NCBI GenBank assembly: GCA_027622555.1
Contig: JAQBYJ010000022.1
Location: 1-62,502, forward strand
DNA from: Verrucomicrobiota bacterium
Lineage (GTDB): Bacteria; Verrucomicrobiota; Verrucomicrobiia; Opitutales; UBA2995
Direction of reading: 5' to 3'
DNA length: 62,502 nt
In this document: in pieces, positions 27,127-36,842 of the stretch
Numbering within the stretch: position 1 is the stretch's first letter
Layout of the letters: each line of letters opens with the position of its first letter
Notes under the pieces: model-generated
The model's database searches: none
Told to the model about the DNA's origin: nothing
Seen by the model: the letters and a program-made list of their open reading frames with translations, nothing else
Program-made: the position numbers and the translations under genes

Positions 27127-28856
27127 GAGATCCCAGGTACAGATCCAGTAAAACTAAAATCGGCGGTTAGACACTGGTCCAAAGATATTTCAACAACTTC
27201 AGGAATATCGAAAGCCAGAGCATAGTCCATCACCTGCATAGCCAAGTTTTGATCCAATGCACAATTTGCACCGTATTGAATAAAAGACTTAATACTTTCT
27301 CTCTCATCCTGGATAACAGCCATCCATACTGGCGCCGGACCCTTTTGTGGTTTAAGATTCGGATCAGCATTCAAAGCGAGGAGTTCATGAACAGAACTGG
27401 ATTTTTTGGCCAACACCGCCGTATAGAGGGGTGTCATTCCTCGACCATCCTTCACATTGATACTTATGCCCGCATCTACCAAGAGTCTGATAATTCTGGG
27501 TAATCCTTCATTCGCAGCAAAGTGTAGCAGCGTTTCTGAGTTAGATCCGAAAGTAGTTTCAAGGTCTGCTCCTTTATCGATCAAAAACTGAACAAGATCT
27601 GGATTGCCGGAGCGCACCGCCAGCCTGACAGCGTTGAAATCCTTATGCTTGGAATTGATGAGTTTAACAAGATCTTCGTCCAGTTCAAACAGTGCCTTTA
27701 CCAGTTCCAGGCTCCCCATTGAACAATTGTTCTGCAAGGGATGAAACAGATTTATGACCTCAATATCCGTCACCCCAGTTTCAATCTTAAAATCCCGATC
27801 ACCGATCTTGTCCATAAGCAGCTGATAGATTTTCGGCCTTCCTGCTACCAAGGACCTGAAGGCAGCATTCCCCCACTCGCCCTTAAATGTTAAACATTTA
27901 GAGTCATCCGTCAAAAAGTCCACAATCTCGACATGACCCAAATGGACGGCATCGAGAAAAGGCGTCTGAGCTTCGCTAAGCTTACGAATAGAACTATGTC
28001 CCAAATCGCTAAGGAATTTTACGGAATCAATCTTTCCCCCAAATATTGCGTAACGAATTACAGAGTTATAGTCCTTCTCCTTAATGTTATGAGCTCCCAC
28101 TCTCTCCAAATACTTCAACACACTCATGTTTCCGTACAATGCCGCTCCATGCATCAAAGAGAGATTATCCCCTATTCTTAATTTCAACAATTGTTTTTTA
28201 GGAAGGCCGAGTTTACCGAAGTCCTCATCCGATCCGATACATGCCAGGCGATACAGATAATCTGCATTCATTGTGAAATTCTTCCGTCCGGGAATAGGCT
28301 CGAACGTATCCATATTTAAAAGACATATAAACGGATGCCCGCCCAAGTCCTCCTCGTCTACTCTAAAATTCTTAAAGGAGTGATTTATCGAAAAGCTGGA
28401 GACAGGTCTATTCGTATGAAAAAGCCTGACAGAGCTAATACGGCTTTTACTTCTCCAACCTAACACGACCAGCGTAGATTGGAATTGATCATCCTCCCAA
28501 TAAAATGACAAAGGGGATTCCTCAGAATGCAAAAACTGTCGAGGAAACTCGTCTCTTTCCAAGCGGATAAGGTAACGGCCAGAAGCATCACTATCCTTAT
28601 ATGAAACGATATCGCGGGAAAGCTCGTATGTTTTAGGAAAATGACAGTTATCCCAAAAAGAATCATTGAGAATTTCCAGTCCCCACATCCCATCCAATGG
28701 AAGATATTTCTTCGTACCATCTACGATTGAAAACGGCCTCGCCAGGTCGAAACCATCGACCGAGTAGGTTACCTCATCATACTTGTAAGTGAGCTTAGCA
28801 GACCCAAATATTCCTGGCACCAACACTAAGAAAAATGCACATGCGAGGTATTTCAT
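27063..28856 (-). CDS. Secreted ankyrin-repeat protein
   Basis: From the Met at 28856 the protein has 597 residues and a signal peptide (MKYLACAFFLVLVPGIFGSA); the frame opens 13 codons earlier at 28895, but that start would hide the signal. Residues 60-200 do not resemble a known domain. From about 240 onward come ankyrin-like units: LMHGAALYGNMSVLKYLERV, NAVRLAVRSGNPDLVQFLID, KGADLETTFGSNSETLLHFA, NVKDGRGMTPLYTAVLAKKS. Such repeats mediate protein binding; a periplasmic or secreted location is inferred from the signal. The C-terminal 20 residues diverge and overlap the TonB-domain frame. Confidence 0.88.
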   Translation of the reverse strand: MKYLACAFFLVLVPGIFGSAKLTYKYDEVTYSVDGFDLARPFSIVDGTKKYLPLDGMWGLEILNDSFWDNCHFPKTYELSRDIVSYKDSDASGRYLIRLERDEFPRQFLHSEESPLSFYWEDDQFQSTLVVLGWRSKSRISSVRLFHTNRPVSSFSINHSFKNFRVDEEDLGGHPFICLLNMDTFEPIPGRKNFTMNADYLYRLACIGSDEDFGKLGLPKKQLLKLRIGDNLSLMHGAALYGNMSVLKYLERVGAHNIKEKDYNSVIRYAIFGGKIDSVKFLSDLGHSSIRKLSEAQTPFLDAVHLGHVEIVDFLTDDSKCLTFKGEWGNAAFRSLVAGRPKIYQLLMDKIGDRDFKIETGVTDIEVINLFHPLQNNCSMGSLELVKALFELDEDLVKLINSKHKDFNAVRLAVRSGNPDLVQFLIDKGADLETTFGSNSETLLHFAANEGLPRIIRLLVDAGISINVKDGRGMTPLYTAVLAKKSSSVHELLALNADPNLKPQKGPAPVWMAVIQDERESIKSFIQYGANCALDQNLAMQVMDYALAFDIPEVVEISLDQCLTADFSFTGSVPGISWSTRLEGFGFRNSAKNFLGI

Positions 28857-28935
28857 TGAGAGAACCGTCGTTCTAATAAGAAGACGCAAAAACAATAAAA
28901 ATACAAACGAGTAAAGGCAAACCTAGATTATAACC

Positions 28936-28950
28936 AGCGGATAATCCGCT
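28936..28950. repeat. Short hairpin after smc
   Basis: AGCGGA-TAA-TCCGCT is a perfect 6-base inverted repeat about 27 bases behind the smc stop. No T run follows, so terminator function is weak. Confidence 0.3.
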
Positions 28951-28976
28951 CCTCAAAGTTGATTATCCAGAAACCT

Positions 28977-31900
28977 TTACGCATCCACAGTTGCCAGTTC
29001 CACTTCCTCAGCCGAACCTGCATCGCGGTTGAAACGCATCGAAATCACCTTACTAACTCCGCGTTCCTGCATGGTAACACCGTAAATGGTATCAGCACTC
29101 GAAATAGTACGTTTATTGTGAGTGATGATCAGGAACTGAGAGTGCTTGGTAAATTGGCGCAATATATCCACGAAACGTCCGATATTCGCTTCATCCAACG
29201 GCGCGTCCAATTCGTCCAATAGGCAGAATGGACTTGGTTTTACCATGTAAATCGCGAAGAGAAGGGCGACAGCTGTCATGGTTCTTTGCCCCCCTGACAG
29301 TAAGGAAATTGACTTCAATCGAGTGCCGGGAGGTTGTGCAATAATTTCGATTCCAGATTCGAGAGGGTCCTCAGCATCCTGAAGAGTTAAATCGGCTTTT
29401 CCGCCACCAAACAATTTATCAAAGGTAAAAATGAAGTTCTCACGCACCTGCATGAAGGTTTCTTTAAACTGAGCCAGCGACGTTTGATTAATGTCGTCGA
29501 TCGCGGCGAGAAGTTGGTCCTTCGAATTCCATAGATCCTCGCTCTGCGTTTTCAGAAAATCATGACGTTCGCGTAATTCAGCATACTCTTCGATAGCTAC
29601 CAGATTGACTGGACCCATTGAATGAAGCTTTTTGCGAAGCACTTTCACTTCTTCCACTATTGGAGCCCAATCAGGCTCTTCTAAATTTTCCAGGTCTAGA
29701 TCAGTAGGCTCTTTAATCTGAGGCATATCTTCCGGATCGGGAGCTTCCGCATCCTCATCTTCGAGGTCCAAAGATAATTTTTCGACTAGTTTTTGATTTG
29801 CGATACAATACTCGCGGCGCCAATTGATCTCTGCCAATTCAATATCATACTCACGCATGATTTCTTCCGAAAGATAACGCATTTGGGACTTCTTTTCGGC
29901 CAGAATGATCGCCTCCTTATTGAGGGATGCTTCATAGGAGTGAAGCTCTTTGCGGTCTTCAGCCAGACTCACCTCCTTTTCAGAAATTTCTTTTTCCTGA
30001 GCCATCAACTGCTCACGCAACTCGTTGCTTGCAGCCTGGGCTGTTTGTAACTCAGCCGATAGTTCAGTTGCCAAGACATTTTGCTCCTCTATCTGTTGAG
30101 TCAGCTCATCAACTTGGTTACTTAGAAAACTTTTTTCATCATTGCGCTGAAGCCGAATACTTTCGATTTCAACTAACTGATCCTTCATCTCCTGAAGGCT
30201 TCTCTCAAGACTTTGCAGTTGCTGCTTCTTTGCAGCCAATTCGACTCGAACCTCAGAAAGCGCTTCCCGTTTTTGTTCACGCTCGTCCCGGAGTTCACGA
30301 AGCAATTCTTCCGATCGATCAACGCCCGAACGTTTTTCATCGATGGCTCTTTCAGCCCCCTCAAGCTTGTTTCTCGAAGTATTGAGATTCTCTGACGATC
30401 GAGATCGATCAGTCTCAATTTCCAAAATATTTTTTTCCAGAAGCGTCAAGCGGTCGCGGCTTTTTCCCAAAGACGCTTCTGCCGTGCGTTTTTCAGATTC
30501 AAGAACAGATTCTTCACGGTGGATTTCTTGTTTTCGGGTTTTAAGCAATTCAATCGCTTCCTTCACCTTTTCAAGTTTTTCATCGATCCCCCGGGCAGAT
30601 GCACGCTTTCCTTCCAATCCAGTTTCGTGCTCACCGATCTTGGTTTTTAGATCACGAATCTGGTTCACTCGCTCAAGTATACTATCTGGTTCATTTTTGC
30701 TATGGCCACCAACGAACCATCCTCGACGGTCGACCAAATCACCCGATCTCGAAGCGATTCGAGAAAAAGCAAACTCGGGGGTTGCCTTCCAAAATGCCAA
30801 AAACGCCTCGACGTCTTCACAGATGTAACACCCTGCCAGCACGCGCTCCAATGCCTGAGAAGTGCGAAACTCTTTGGAATCGACCACCGAATCAGCCCTT
30901 ATAAGAAATTCCGGTACGTCGATGGTTTCACCGACTTTTAGTGGTTCTACAGGAAATTGAAGACAAGCTTTCCCAAGCTTCCGGATCTCAAGCTGTTTTA
31001 TCACTGATTGGGCGATTTCTGCGGAATCGACAAGTAATGCATCCAAAGAAGCACCCAACAGCGCTTCGACAGCTCGGGTATCCTTGGAAGACACTTCTAT
31101 ATTCTTGGCCAGGAGACTAAATTCACGCGTATCTACAACCGCATCGATCCTGCCCTGTAACACGGCCTTTGCCCCTTCGCTGAATCCTTCAAATTTTTTA
31201 TTCAGGTCATTGAGCACATTGAGGTGAGCAGCCATACGCGCCAATTGCCGATCCATGTCTTGAATCTCAACTTGCAAATTCCGGAAACTACCCAGCAAAC
31301 CCTCAGAAGATTTTACCTCTATTTCAAGCTGCGCATTTACTTCGGTTTTTTCAGACTCGAGAATCAGAGATCGACTATCGTGATCCAGAAGTTGTTTTTC
31401 AAATACGCTGGTTTCATCTCTGAGCCGATGCACGTCCTCTTTCAGTGAAGACTGTTTTACTTCGTAAGTCTTGAGGGCAACCTCGAGGTGAGAAACTTCA
31501 GTCCTTAACCGTGCGATTGAGACTTCGTTTTCACCAATCAAACGTCGTTCATTCAACAGGTTGGCTTCGGCGGTAGCGATTCGCGTCTGAACCTCGCTAA
31601 GTTCATCCGTTTTGGATTGGTAAACTTCATCGGAATTACCAACGAGATCCAACTGCTGCTGGCGAACCTCTACATCACCCTGCGATCGATTTTGTACCTC
31701 CTCGAAACGGCGAACCAGATTTTCCAGTTCCACATCTATTTGTTCAAGCCGATGGGTGACATCCTCGATTCTTGATTGTGCAAATTTTGACTGATTGTCC
31801 GCCTGATCTTTCTTGGATCGCAGATCAAAAATACCCTGTTGAGAGACTTCCAAATTTGAATATAGGTTCGTTCTCAATTCTCTTTTTCCCTCAAGCCCAA

Positions 31901-32699
31901 GTTCTTTAGTGCTTACGGACTTCCTCAGCGTTTCCACCTTACCCGTAAATTCCTTACTATGCTGACTTGCCGAATTAAGACTGGCTTGAATTTCGGAAAA
32001 CTCATGACTGCTTAACGAAAGATCCAAGTGCTTGAGCCTGTGAGAAACACGTTTATAGCGAAGCGCTTTACTTGCTTGTCTACGCAATGAGCCGATTTGC
32101 CTGGAAACTTCCTCAATAACATCAGTAACCCGAGCCAGGTTGGCGTCCACATGAGAAAGCTTATTGAGCGCTTCTTTCCGTTGGGCCTTGTATCGTGTGA
32201 TACCCGCCGCCTCTTCAAAAATGGTACGGCGCTCGGACGGGTTTGAGGAAAGAATCTGGTCAATCTGGCCCTGGACCATGAAGGAATATGACACCTGTCC
32301 TACCCCAGTATCCATAAACAGTTTGCCGATGTCTTTTAGACGACACGATTTACCATTTATGTAATAATTGCTGGCACCGTCACGAACGACGCTACGCTTG
32401 ATTTCAACCTCGTGAAATCCTGCGCCTAGCTGTTCTTCGCAGTCAGAGAAAATTAGACTTACTTCACAAAGGGAGTGAGGTTTTCGCTTATCTGTCCCCT
32501 CAAAAATGACGTCCTGCATCTTTCCACCACGCAACGCCTTAGCACTCTGCTCGCCTAAAACCCACCGAATGCAGTCGGCAATATTACTCTTGCCGCACCC
32601 ATTCGGGCCAACGATAGCGGTTACTCCAGGTTCCAGCGATAGTTGGGTATAATCGGCGAAACTCTTGAATCCGTTGATCCTGACTTCCTTCAGATACAT
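28977..32699 (-). CDS. smc: Chromosome segregation protein SMC
   Basis: SMC is the ATPase of bacterial condensin, which compacts and segregates the chromosome. The 1240 residues are full length. The Walker A is [20 protein letters not shown] (about residues 31-38), the coiled coils are long and charged, and a hinge lies around residues 500-650 ([20 protein letters not shown] begins it). The C-terminal head has the ABC signature [20 protein letters not shown] and Walker [21 protein letters not shown]. The partners scpA and scpB are not in the window. It lies downstream of the LptF/LptG permease gene on the same strand with a 77-base gap. Confidence 0.97.
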   Translation of the reverse strand: MYLKEVRINGFKSFADYTQLSLEPGVTAIVGPNGCGKSNIADCIRWVLGEQSAKALRGGKMQDVIFEGTDKRKPHSLCEVSLIFSDCEEQLGAGFHEVEIKRSVVRDGASNYYINGKSCRLKDIGKLFMDTGVGQVSYSFMVQGQIDQILSSNPSERRTIFEEAAGITRYKAQRKEALNKLSHVDANLARVTDVIEEVSRQIGSLRRQASKALRYKRVSHRLKHLDLSLSSHEFSEIQASLNSASQHSKEFTGKVETLRKSVSTKELGLEGKRELRTNLYSNLEVSQQGIFDLRSKKDQADNQSKFAQSRIEDVTHRLEQIDVELENLVRRFEEVQNRSQGDVEVRQQQLDLVGNSDEVYQSKTDELSEVQTRIATAEANLLNERRLIGENEVSIARLRTEVSHLEVALKTYEVKQSSLKEDVHRLRDETSVFEKQLLDHDSRSLILESEKTEVNAQLEIEVKSSEGLLGSFRNLQVEIQDMDRQLARMAAHLNVLNDLNKKFEGFSEGAKAVLQGRIDAVVDTREFSLLAKNIEVSSKDTRAVEALLGASLDALLVDSAEIAQSVIKQLEIRKLGKACLQFPVEPLKVGETIDVPEFLIRADSVVDSKEFRTSQALERVLAGCYICEDVEAFLAFWKATPEFAFSRIASRSGDLVDRRGWFVGGHSKNEPDSILERVNQIRDLKTKIGEHETGLEGKRASARGIDEKLEKVKEAIELLKTRKQEIHREESVLESEKRTAEASLGKSRDRLTLLEKNILEIETDRSRSSENLNTSRNKLEGAERAIDEKRSGVDRSEELLRELRDEREQKREALSEVRVELAAKKQQLQSLERSLQEMKDQLVEIESIRLQRNDEKSFLSNQVDELTQQIEEQNVLATELSAELQTAQAASNELREQLMAQEKEISEKEVSLAEDRKELHSYEASLNKEAIILAEKKSQMRYLSEEIMREYDIELAEINWRREYCIANQKLVEKLSLDLEDEDAEAPDPEDMPQIKEPTDLDLENLEEPDWAPIVEEVKVLRKKLHSMGPVNLVAIEEYAELRERHDFLKTQSEDLWNSKDQLLAAIDDINQTSLAQFKETFMQVRENFIFTFDKLFGGGKADLTLQDAEDPLESGIEIIAQPPGTRLKSISLLSGGQRTMTAVALLFAIYMVKPSPFCLLDELDAPLDEANIGRFVDILRQFTKHSQFLIITHNKRTISSADTIYGVTMQERGVSKVISMRFNRDAGSAEEVELATVDA

Positions 32700-32776
32700 G
32701 GATAAAAGTGGGGTAGATTTGTAATGGCTTGGCGATTCAGCAACCCTTAATTTCAGGAATCTACAACATCAATAAA

Positions 32777-33913
32777 TTACCTACTGGTTACCCGACCAAA
32801 TAAGTAAAACCCAATGGCCTGAAAACTTATATTTGGTATCCATATGAGCAAATCAGGACGCAGCGACGGATTTTTTTCCACCCATCCGACGATGATAATC
32901 GCCAGGTAGTAAATAAACGCCATTCCCAACGCCAGCATGATGTTAGCGTAGCTTTCGCTGCGCCCCACTTTGATCCCCAGAGGAATAGCCAAAAAGGTTA
33001 AGGACAGGACCGAGTAGGCCATCGCAAAATTGTGCTGAACTTGAGACTGAACGCGAATAACCTGTTCCCGTTTTTCCTGAGGATCCAAATTTGAATCAGT
33101 TAAAGTCTTCGCACGCTCTTCCAGAAGATCATTAAAATTGAGTGAGGAAAGCGTTTTGCTATAGGTTGATTTTCCAAGAAATCCGGCTAGAGGGAGCTTA
33201 ATCCTACCTTTGTCGAAATTAATCGCTATGACCGGTTTATCCAAGCCGTCCGGGTCTTTTTGATCTCTGTTTTCGGCGTACCCATCAAAGACGGTAAGAA
33301 TTAACGCCTCCTGTTCTGCGTCGAAACTGAATATGCCTCGCTGGGCCCGGACAAACTGGTGGACATTCCGATTATCATCCAACTGCCAAATCCAAAAATC
33401 TCTCAACTCTGAATCCGTCTCTTCATTTATATAGATAACCCGGCCAGGAAATTCGCGAATGAATGTTTTGGCGACAATCAGTTTCAGCGGATCCTGGCTA
33501 ATCGTATTAACCATCTGAGTTCTGTAGGCGGCCTTCGAATTGGGTGCAAAGTAGTGATTGACCATGACAGAACCAGCAACACCCAACACTGCGATAGCCA
33601 AAATGGGAGCTGAAATGCGCCATATACTCAATCCTGCACAACGCATAGCGGTGATTTCATTGTGAGCCGACAACTTGCCAAGAACGAGTAGGACACCAGT
33701 CAACATTCCCAAAGGCAATGCGTACGAAGCAACAAACGGCACCAATGTGGCCAACATCCCAAGGAATTGGTACCAATCAAGATATCCAATACTGAGCAAA
33801 GGAACCACATCCTTAACTGCTCTGGCCATAAGCAAAATCAAGGTGAACAATCCAACCGACATCACACAGGCGAATAATACCTTGCGGAAAATATATAAAT
33901 TAAGCGTTTTCAC
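32777..33913 (-). CDS. LptF/LptG family lipopolysaccharide export permease
   Basis: This 378-residue YjgP/YjgQ protein belongs to the LptB2FG ABC exporter that pulls LPS out of the inner membrane. The topology is as expected: three N-terminal helices (MKTLNLYIFRKVLFACVMSV, LVPFVASYALPLGMLTGVLL), a periplasmic beta-jellyroll from about residue 130 to 270, and three C-terminal helices (LALGMAFIYYLAIIIVGWVE, WIPNISFQAIGFYLFGRVTS). The coupling-helix region SAHNEITAMRCAGLSIWRIS is the family signature. LptF and LptG cannot be separated safely here, and no second permease is adjacent. Its presence supports a Gram-negative envelope. Confidence 0.9.
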   Translation of the reverse strand: MKTLNLYIFRKVLFACVMSVGLFTLILLMARAVKDVVPLLSIGYLDWYQFLGMLATLVPFVASYALPLGMLTGVLLVLGKLSAHNEITAMRCAGLSIWRISAPILAIAVLGVAGSVMVNHYFAPNSKAAYRTQMVNTISQDPLKLIVAKTFIREFPGRVIYINEETDSELRDFWIWQLDDNRNVHQFVRAQRGIFSFDAEQEALILTVFDGYAENRDQKDPDGLDKPVIAINFDKGRIKLPLAGFLGKSTYSKTLSSLNFNDLLEERAKTLTDSNLDPQEKREQVIRVQSQVQHNFAMAYSVLSLTFLAIPLGIKVGRSESYANIMLALGMAFIYYLAIIIVGWVEKNPSLRPDLLIWIPNISFQAIGFYLFGRVTSR

Positions 33914-34019
33914 CCTATCTTGTTGCGATCATTACGGTACAGTACAAACAAACACCAGACTGCTTCAACTTGACAATGCCAAATCTCCACAGTTTCCAAT
34001 TCATCATTTTTAACAAGCG

Positions 34020-35156
34020 ATGAAGTACCAACCTGATAAAAAGCTCATCTACGGGGAATCCCTGGAAGAATTGGAACAGTTTGCGAAGGAATGTGGACAG
34101 CCCAAATTCCGTGCCAAGCAATTGACAGAATGGCTCTACAAAAGTCGCGTTAGAACCTGGGCCGAAATGACCAACTTGCCAGGGAATTGGAGAGCAAAGT
34201 TGGTCGATACCTACATTTTAGAGCCAGTCAAACCACTCTTTAATTCAGAGTCCAAGGATGTTACGAATAAGTTATTAATGCAACTCGGAGACGACTCGTT
34301 CATCGAGACAGTTCTAATCCGCGCGCCCATGAAGGGAATTGGCCAAAAGGAGTCGAGAATCACGGTATGTATTTCAACACAAGTCGGCTGTGCTTACGGC
34401 TGCAAATTCTGCGCCTCAGGCCTTATGGGTTGGAAACGAGATTTACTTCCAGGAGAGATCGTGGCCCAGCTATTGCAAGTTTGCCATATGGAGGATGGGC
34501 GCACGCCAAGAGCAAAACCAGAAATACCCTCCTTCGATAACATTGTTGTTATGGGTATGGGCGAACCGTTGGCCAACTATGACAATCTCATGAAAGCCAT
34601 ACGCATCATAAACGCTGATTGGGGCCTCAAATTTGGTGCACGCAGAATTACTGTTTCAACGTCGGGCTTGGTGCCGCAGATAAAAATGCTATCGGAAGAA
34701 GACGTCCAATTTCGTCTGGCTATCAGCCTCCATGGAGCGACGAATAAAGTGCGGACAGAGATCATGCCGATAAATCGCAAATATCCTCTTGAGGAGCTGA
34801 TTCCCGCGGCCAAGGCCTTTGCTGTGAAACACGGACGCATGCTCACTCTGGAATATATTCTGATTGAAGATGTCAATGATTCGCTGGATGAAGCCAGGGA
34901 GCTGGTGAAAATAGCGAAAAATCTTCATGCCCACGTAAATTTGATTCCTTATAATCGCGTCGAAGGGCTCGCATGGAAACGGCCCAATGTTTTGAGACAG
35001 GACACCTTCGCCAACGTCCTTAAAAAGGCCGAAATCTCACATACGGTCCGGCGCGAGAAAGGACACGATATTGATGCAGCCTGCGGACAATTGAGATTAA
35101 AGGAGGAAGCCCCGGATCAGCCAGATGGTGTTCGCTTTGATTTTGCAGAAAACTGA
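34020..35156 (+). CDS. rlmN: Dual-specificity 23S rRNA/tRNA (adenine-C2) methyltransferase RlmN
   Basis: RlmN is a radical SAM enzyme that methylates A2503 of 23S rRNA and A37 of some tRNAs. The 378 residues are full length. The radical SAM cluster motif is C-x3-C-x2-C in STQVGCAYGCKFCASG (Cys124, 128 and 131). The MGMGEPLANYDN motif binds SAM, and the C-terminal DIDAACGQL carries the cysteine that forms the covalent intermediate. RlmN and Cfr share this fold, but the N-terminal region (KFRAKQLTEWLYKSRVRTWA) is RlmN-like. It is divergent from the LptF/LptG gene; metF follows after 49 bases. Confidence 0.95.
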   Translation: MKYQPDKKLIYGESLEELEQFAKECGQPKFRAKQLTEWLYKSRVRTWAEMTNLPGNWRAKLVDTYILEPVKPLFNSESKDVTNKLLMQLGDDSFIETVLIRAPMKGIGQKESRITVCISTQVGCAYGCKFCASGLMGWKRDLLPGEIVAQLLQVCHMEDGRTPRAKPEIPSFDNIVVMGMGEPLANYDNLMKAIRIINADWGLKFGARRITVSTSGLVPQIKMLSEEDVQFRLAISLHGATNKVRTEIMPINRKYPLEELIPAAKAFAVKHGRMLTLEYILIEDVNDSLDEARELVKIAKNLHAHVNLIPYNRVEGLAWKRPNVLRQDTFANVLKKAEISHTVRREKGHDIDAACGQLRLKEEAPDQPDGVRFDFAEN

Positions 35157-35173
35157 GGAATATGAACTTTACA

Positions 35174-35199
35174 TATCAACATATCAGGATACGTTGATA
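35174..35199. promoter_or_regulatory. Inverted repeat immediately before metF, candidate operator
   Basis: Perfect 7-base arms TATCAAC and GTTGATA flank a 12-base spacer inside the 49-base gap between rlmN and metF. The second arm ends 6 bases before the metF ATG, occupying the ribosome-binding region. It could be an operator for a one-carbon/methionine regulator or a hairpin controlling translation. No regulator is named from the sequence. Confidence 0.45.
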
Positions 35200-35205
35200 C
35201 ATAAT

Positions 35206-36087
35206 ATGAATAGCCAGGCAATCTCCTCGCTCCTGCAATCGGGCAAGCCTATCAAGTCTCTTGAGTTTTTTCCTCCAAAGACTGAAGAGGACACACGTCG
35301 ACTATTCCTGGCAGCCACCCGATTGAAAGAGTTTGGTCCTGATTTTGTATCTGTAACCTATGGAGCCGGAGGTTCTACAAGAAAACTTACACAGGGGATT
35401 ACCGCGCGCCTTCAAAACGAATTGGGTTGGCTAATGATGCCCCACCTCACTTGTGTTGGCTCAACAAAGGAGGAGTTAAAGGACATTATTCAGAGTTTTT
35501 ATGATGAGGGATTTCGCAACATCATGACATTGCGAGGCGACCCACCCAAGGGAGAGGACAAGTTTGTAGCGACCAAAGATGGATTCCGATACGCAAGCGA
35601 TTTGGTGGCCTTCATCAAAACAAATTTTCCCGATATTTGTATGGGGGTAGCTGGATATCCAGAAAAACACCCAGAAGCACCTTCGTTGGATGAAGACCTT
35701 AAGCATCTGAAGTTTAAGATCGATCAAGGCGCGGATTTCATAACGACACAGCTCTTTTACGACAATCAACGGTATTTTGAATTCGTAAAGAAACTCAAGG
35801 ACCTAGGGATCGAAAAGCCGGTTCTACCAGGTATATTGCCGGTTTTAAATGTCGACCAGGTAAAGCGCTTTAGCATCACGTTACCCGAACCATTATATCA
35901 GCGACTCAAGAAAACAGGCGAAGACAAGGAAACCCAACGTGAGATAGGTGTGGATTGGGCTGTCGAACAGATTTCCGAATTACTTGATAATGGAGCGCCT
36001 GGCTTTCATCTATACGTCATGAATATGAGCAAGTCAGCCTTGAGTATCCTCGAAGGCCTGAAAGCCAGAGGCTATTTTCAAGAATAA
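35206..36087 (+). CDS. metF: Methylenetetrahydrofolate reductase
   Basis: MetF reduces 5,10-methylene-THF to 5-methyl-THF with FAD, feeding methionine synthesis. The ATG at 35206 gives 293 residues (start MNSQAISSLLQSGKPIKSLE), normal for bacterial MetF; the frame is open from 35125, but that part overlaps rlmN and is not family-like. Conserved parts are LEFFPPKTEED near the start, DFVSVTYGAGGSTR, the FAD-binding TLRGDPPKGED, and GADFITTQLFYDNQ. No Shine-Dalgarno site precedes it, and a 7-base inverted repeat sits where one would be. It converges with the SUI1 gene, leaving 11 bases. Confidence 0.93.
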   Translation: MNSQAISSLLQSGKPIKSLEFFPPKTEEDTRRLFLAATRLKEFGPDFVSVTYGAGGSTRKLTQGITARLQNELGWLMMPHLTCVGSTKEELKDIIQSFYDEGFRNIMTLRGDPPKGEDKFVATKDGFRYASDLVAFIKTNFPDICMGVAGYPEKHPEAPSLDEDLKHLKFKIDQGADFITTQLFYDNQRYFEFVKKLKDLGIEKPVLPGILPVLNVDQVKRFSITLPEPLYQRLKKTGEDKETQREIGVDWAVEQISELLDNGAPGFHLYVMNMSKSALSILEGLKARGYFQE

Positions 36088-36098
36088 CAGGGACCCTA

Positions 36099-36491
36099 TT
36101 ACCCACCTGCAAGAACGACCTTAAACCCTGCTTCTTCCAGGATACGCTGAACATTTTCACGATTATCCCCCTGGACTTCCATCGTAGGCCCTTTCAAAGC
36201 TCCACCAACGCCGCAAGAGGTTTTCAATTGTTTCAGAATGTGTTCCCGTTCCCGCAGCTCGATATGCTGCATGCCATAAACTACGGTCACTGTCTTACCT
36301 CCACGACCGGATTTCTCGCGTTTAACGTCCAATCGACCCCGAGATTTCTTTTTTTCAATTGAAGAAGAATTCGAAATCACCGGACTGCTCGCGGGCAAAG
36401 ATTTAAGCCCCTCTATCGAAAGAGCAGCAAATGGATTGTTTTCGAATGTATCTTCGCCTGAGACTGATAACCGTTCTTTTTTCTTTCCCAT
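36099..36491 (-). CDS. SUI1/YciH-type translation initiation factor homologue
   Basis: The 130-residue protein has a SUI1 domain at the C-terminus: KTVTVVYGMQHIELREREHI, LKQLKTSCGVGGALKGPTME and NRENVQRILEEAGFKVVLAG. The G-V-G-G...K-G basic loop is the eIF1/YciH signature, used in archaea and eukaryotes for start-codon fidelity. The first 60 residues are a low-complexity, charged tail (LPASSPVISNSSSIEKKKSR). In bacteria its role is unclear. The setting in a genome with scarce Shine-Dalgarno sites is suggestive, but that is inference. Confidence 0.92.
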   Translation of the reverse strand: MGKKKERLSVSGEDTFENNPFAALSIEGLKSLPASSPVISNSSSIEKKKSRGRLDVKREKSGRGGKTVTVVYGMQHIELREREHILKQLKTSCGVGGALKGPTMEVQGDNRENVQRILEEAGFKVVLAGG

Positions 36492-36517
36492 GTCAAATTT
36501 AAGAACCGTTATTCCGC

Positions 36518-36715
36518 TTATCCTTCAATAAACACCAGTGCTTTTTGGTAACTACGCTTATCCAAATAATGCTTTAGATGTCCATTAATCTCAGAGCCTC
36601 GCTCTTTATTCAACGAATCAAGAGCCAGGGTCGCTTTAAGGACTCCTTCTGAATCAGCTTCGGCTGTGGCTACTAAAAGATCTCTAATAAGGGCTGAAAT
36701 TTCTTCTTCGATCAT
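36518..36715 (-). CDS. Small hypothetical acidic protein
   Basis: The 65-residue frame begins MIEEEISALIRDLLVATAEA and is helical and acidic, with no recognised domain, signal or membrane segment. It lies 26 bases before the SUI1 gene on the same strand and follows sucA divergently, so it may share the SUI1 transcript. Its codon pattern reads like a real gene, and the gap would otherwise be empty. Function unknown. Confidence 0.6.
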   Translation of the reverse strand: MIEEEISALIRDLLVATAEADSEGVLKATLALDSLNKERGSEINGHLKHYLDKRSYQKALVFIEG

Positions 36716-36842
36716 TACTTCTTATTATCTGGTGCGGTTATTAATAAATTGAATCTTATATACAAAAAAAATCTATCGGTGAGCTTGCAGAGTCTATTTG
36801 GCCTGAATACCTTTCAACCTTTTTTATTCTTAGAACTACTAA

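Noticed and set aside
35162-35205. Upstream ATG at 35162 as an alternative metF start
   Set aside because: It is out of frame with metF, so it cannot serve that protein.
35157-35205. SAM or cobalamin riboswitch before metF
   Set aside because: Only 49 bases separate rlmN and metF, too little for those riboswitches; only an inverted repeat is present.
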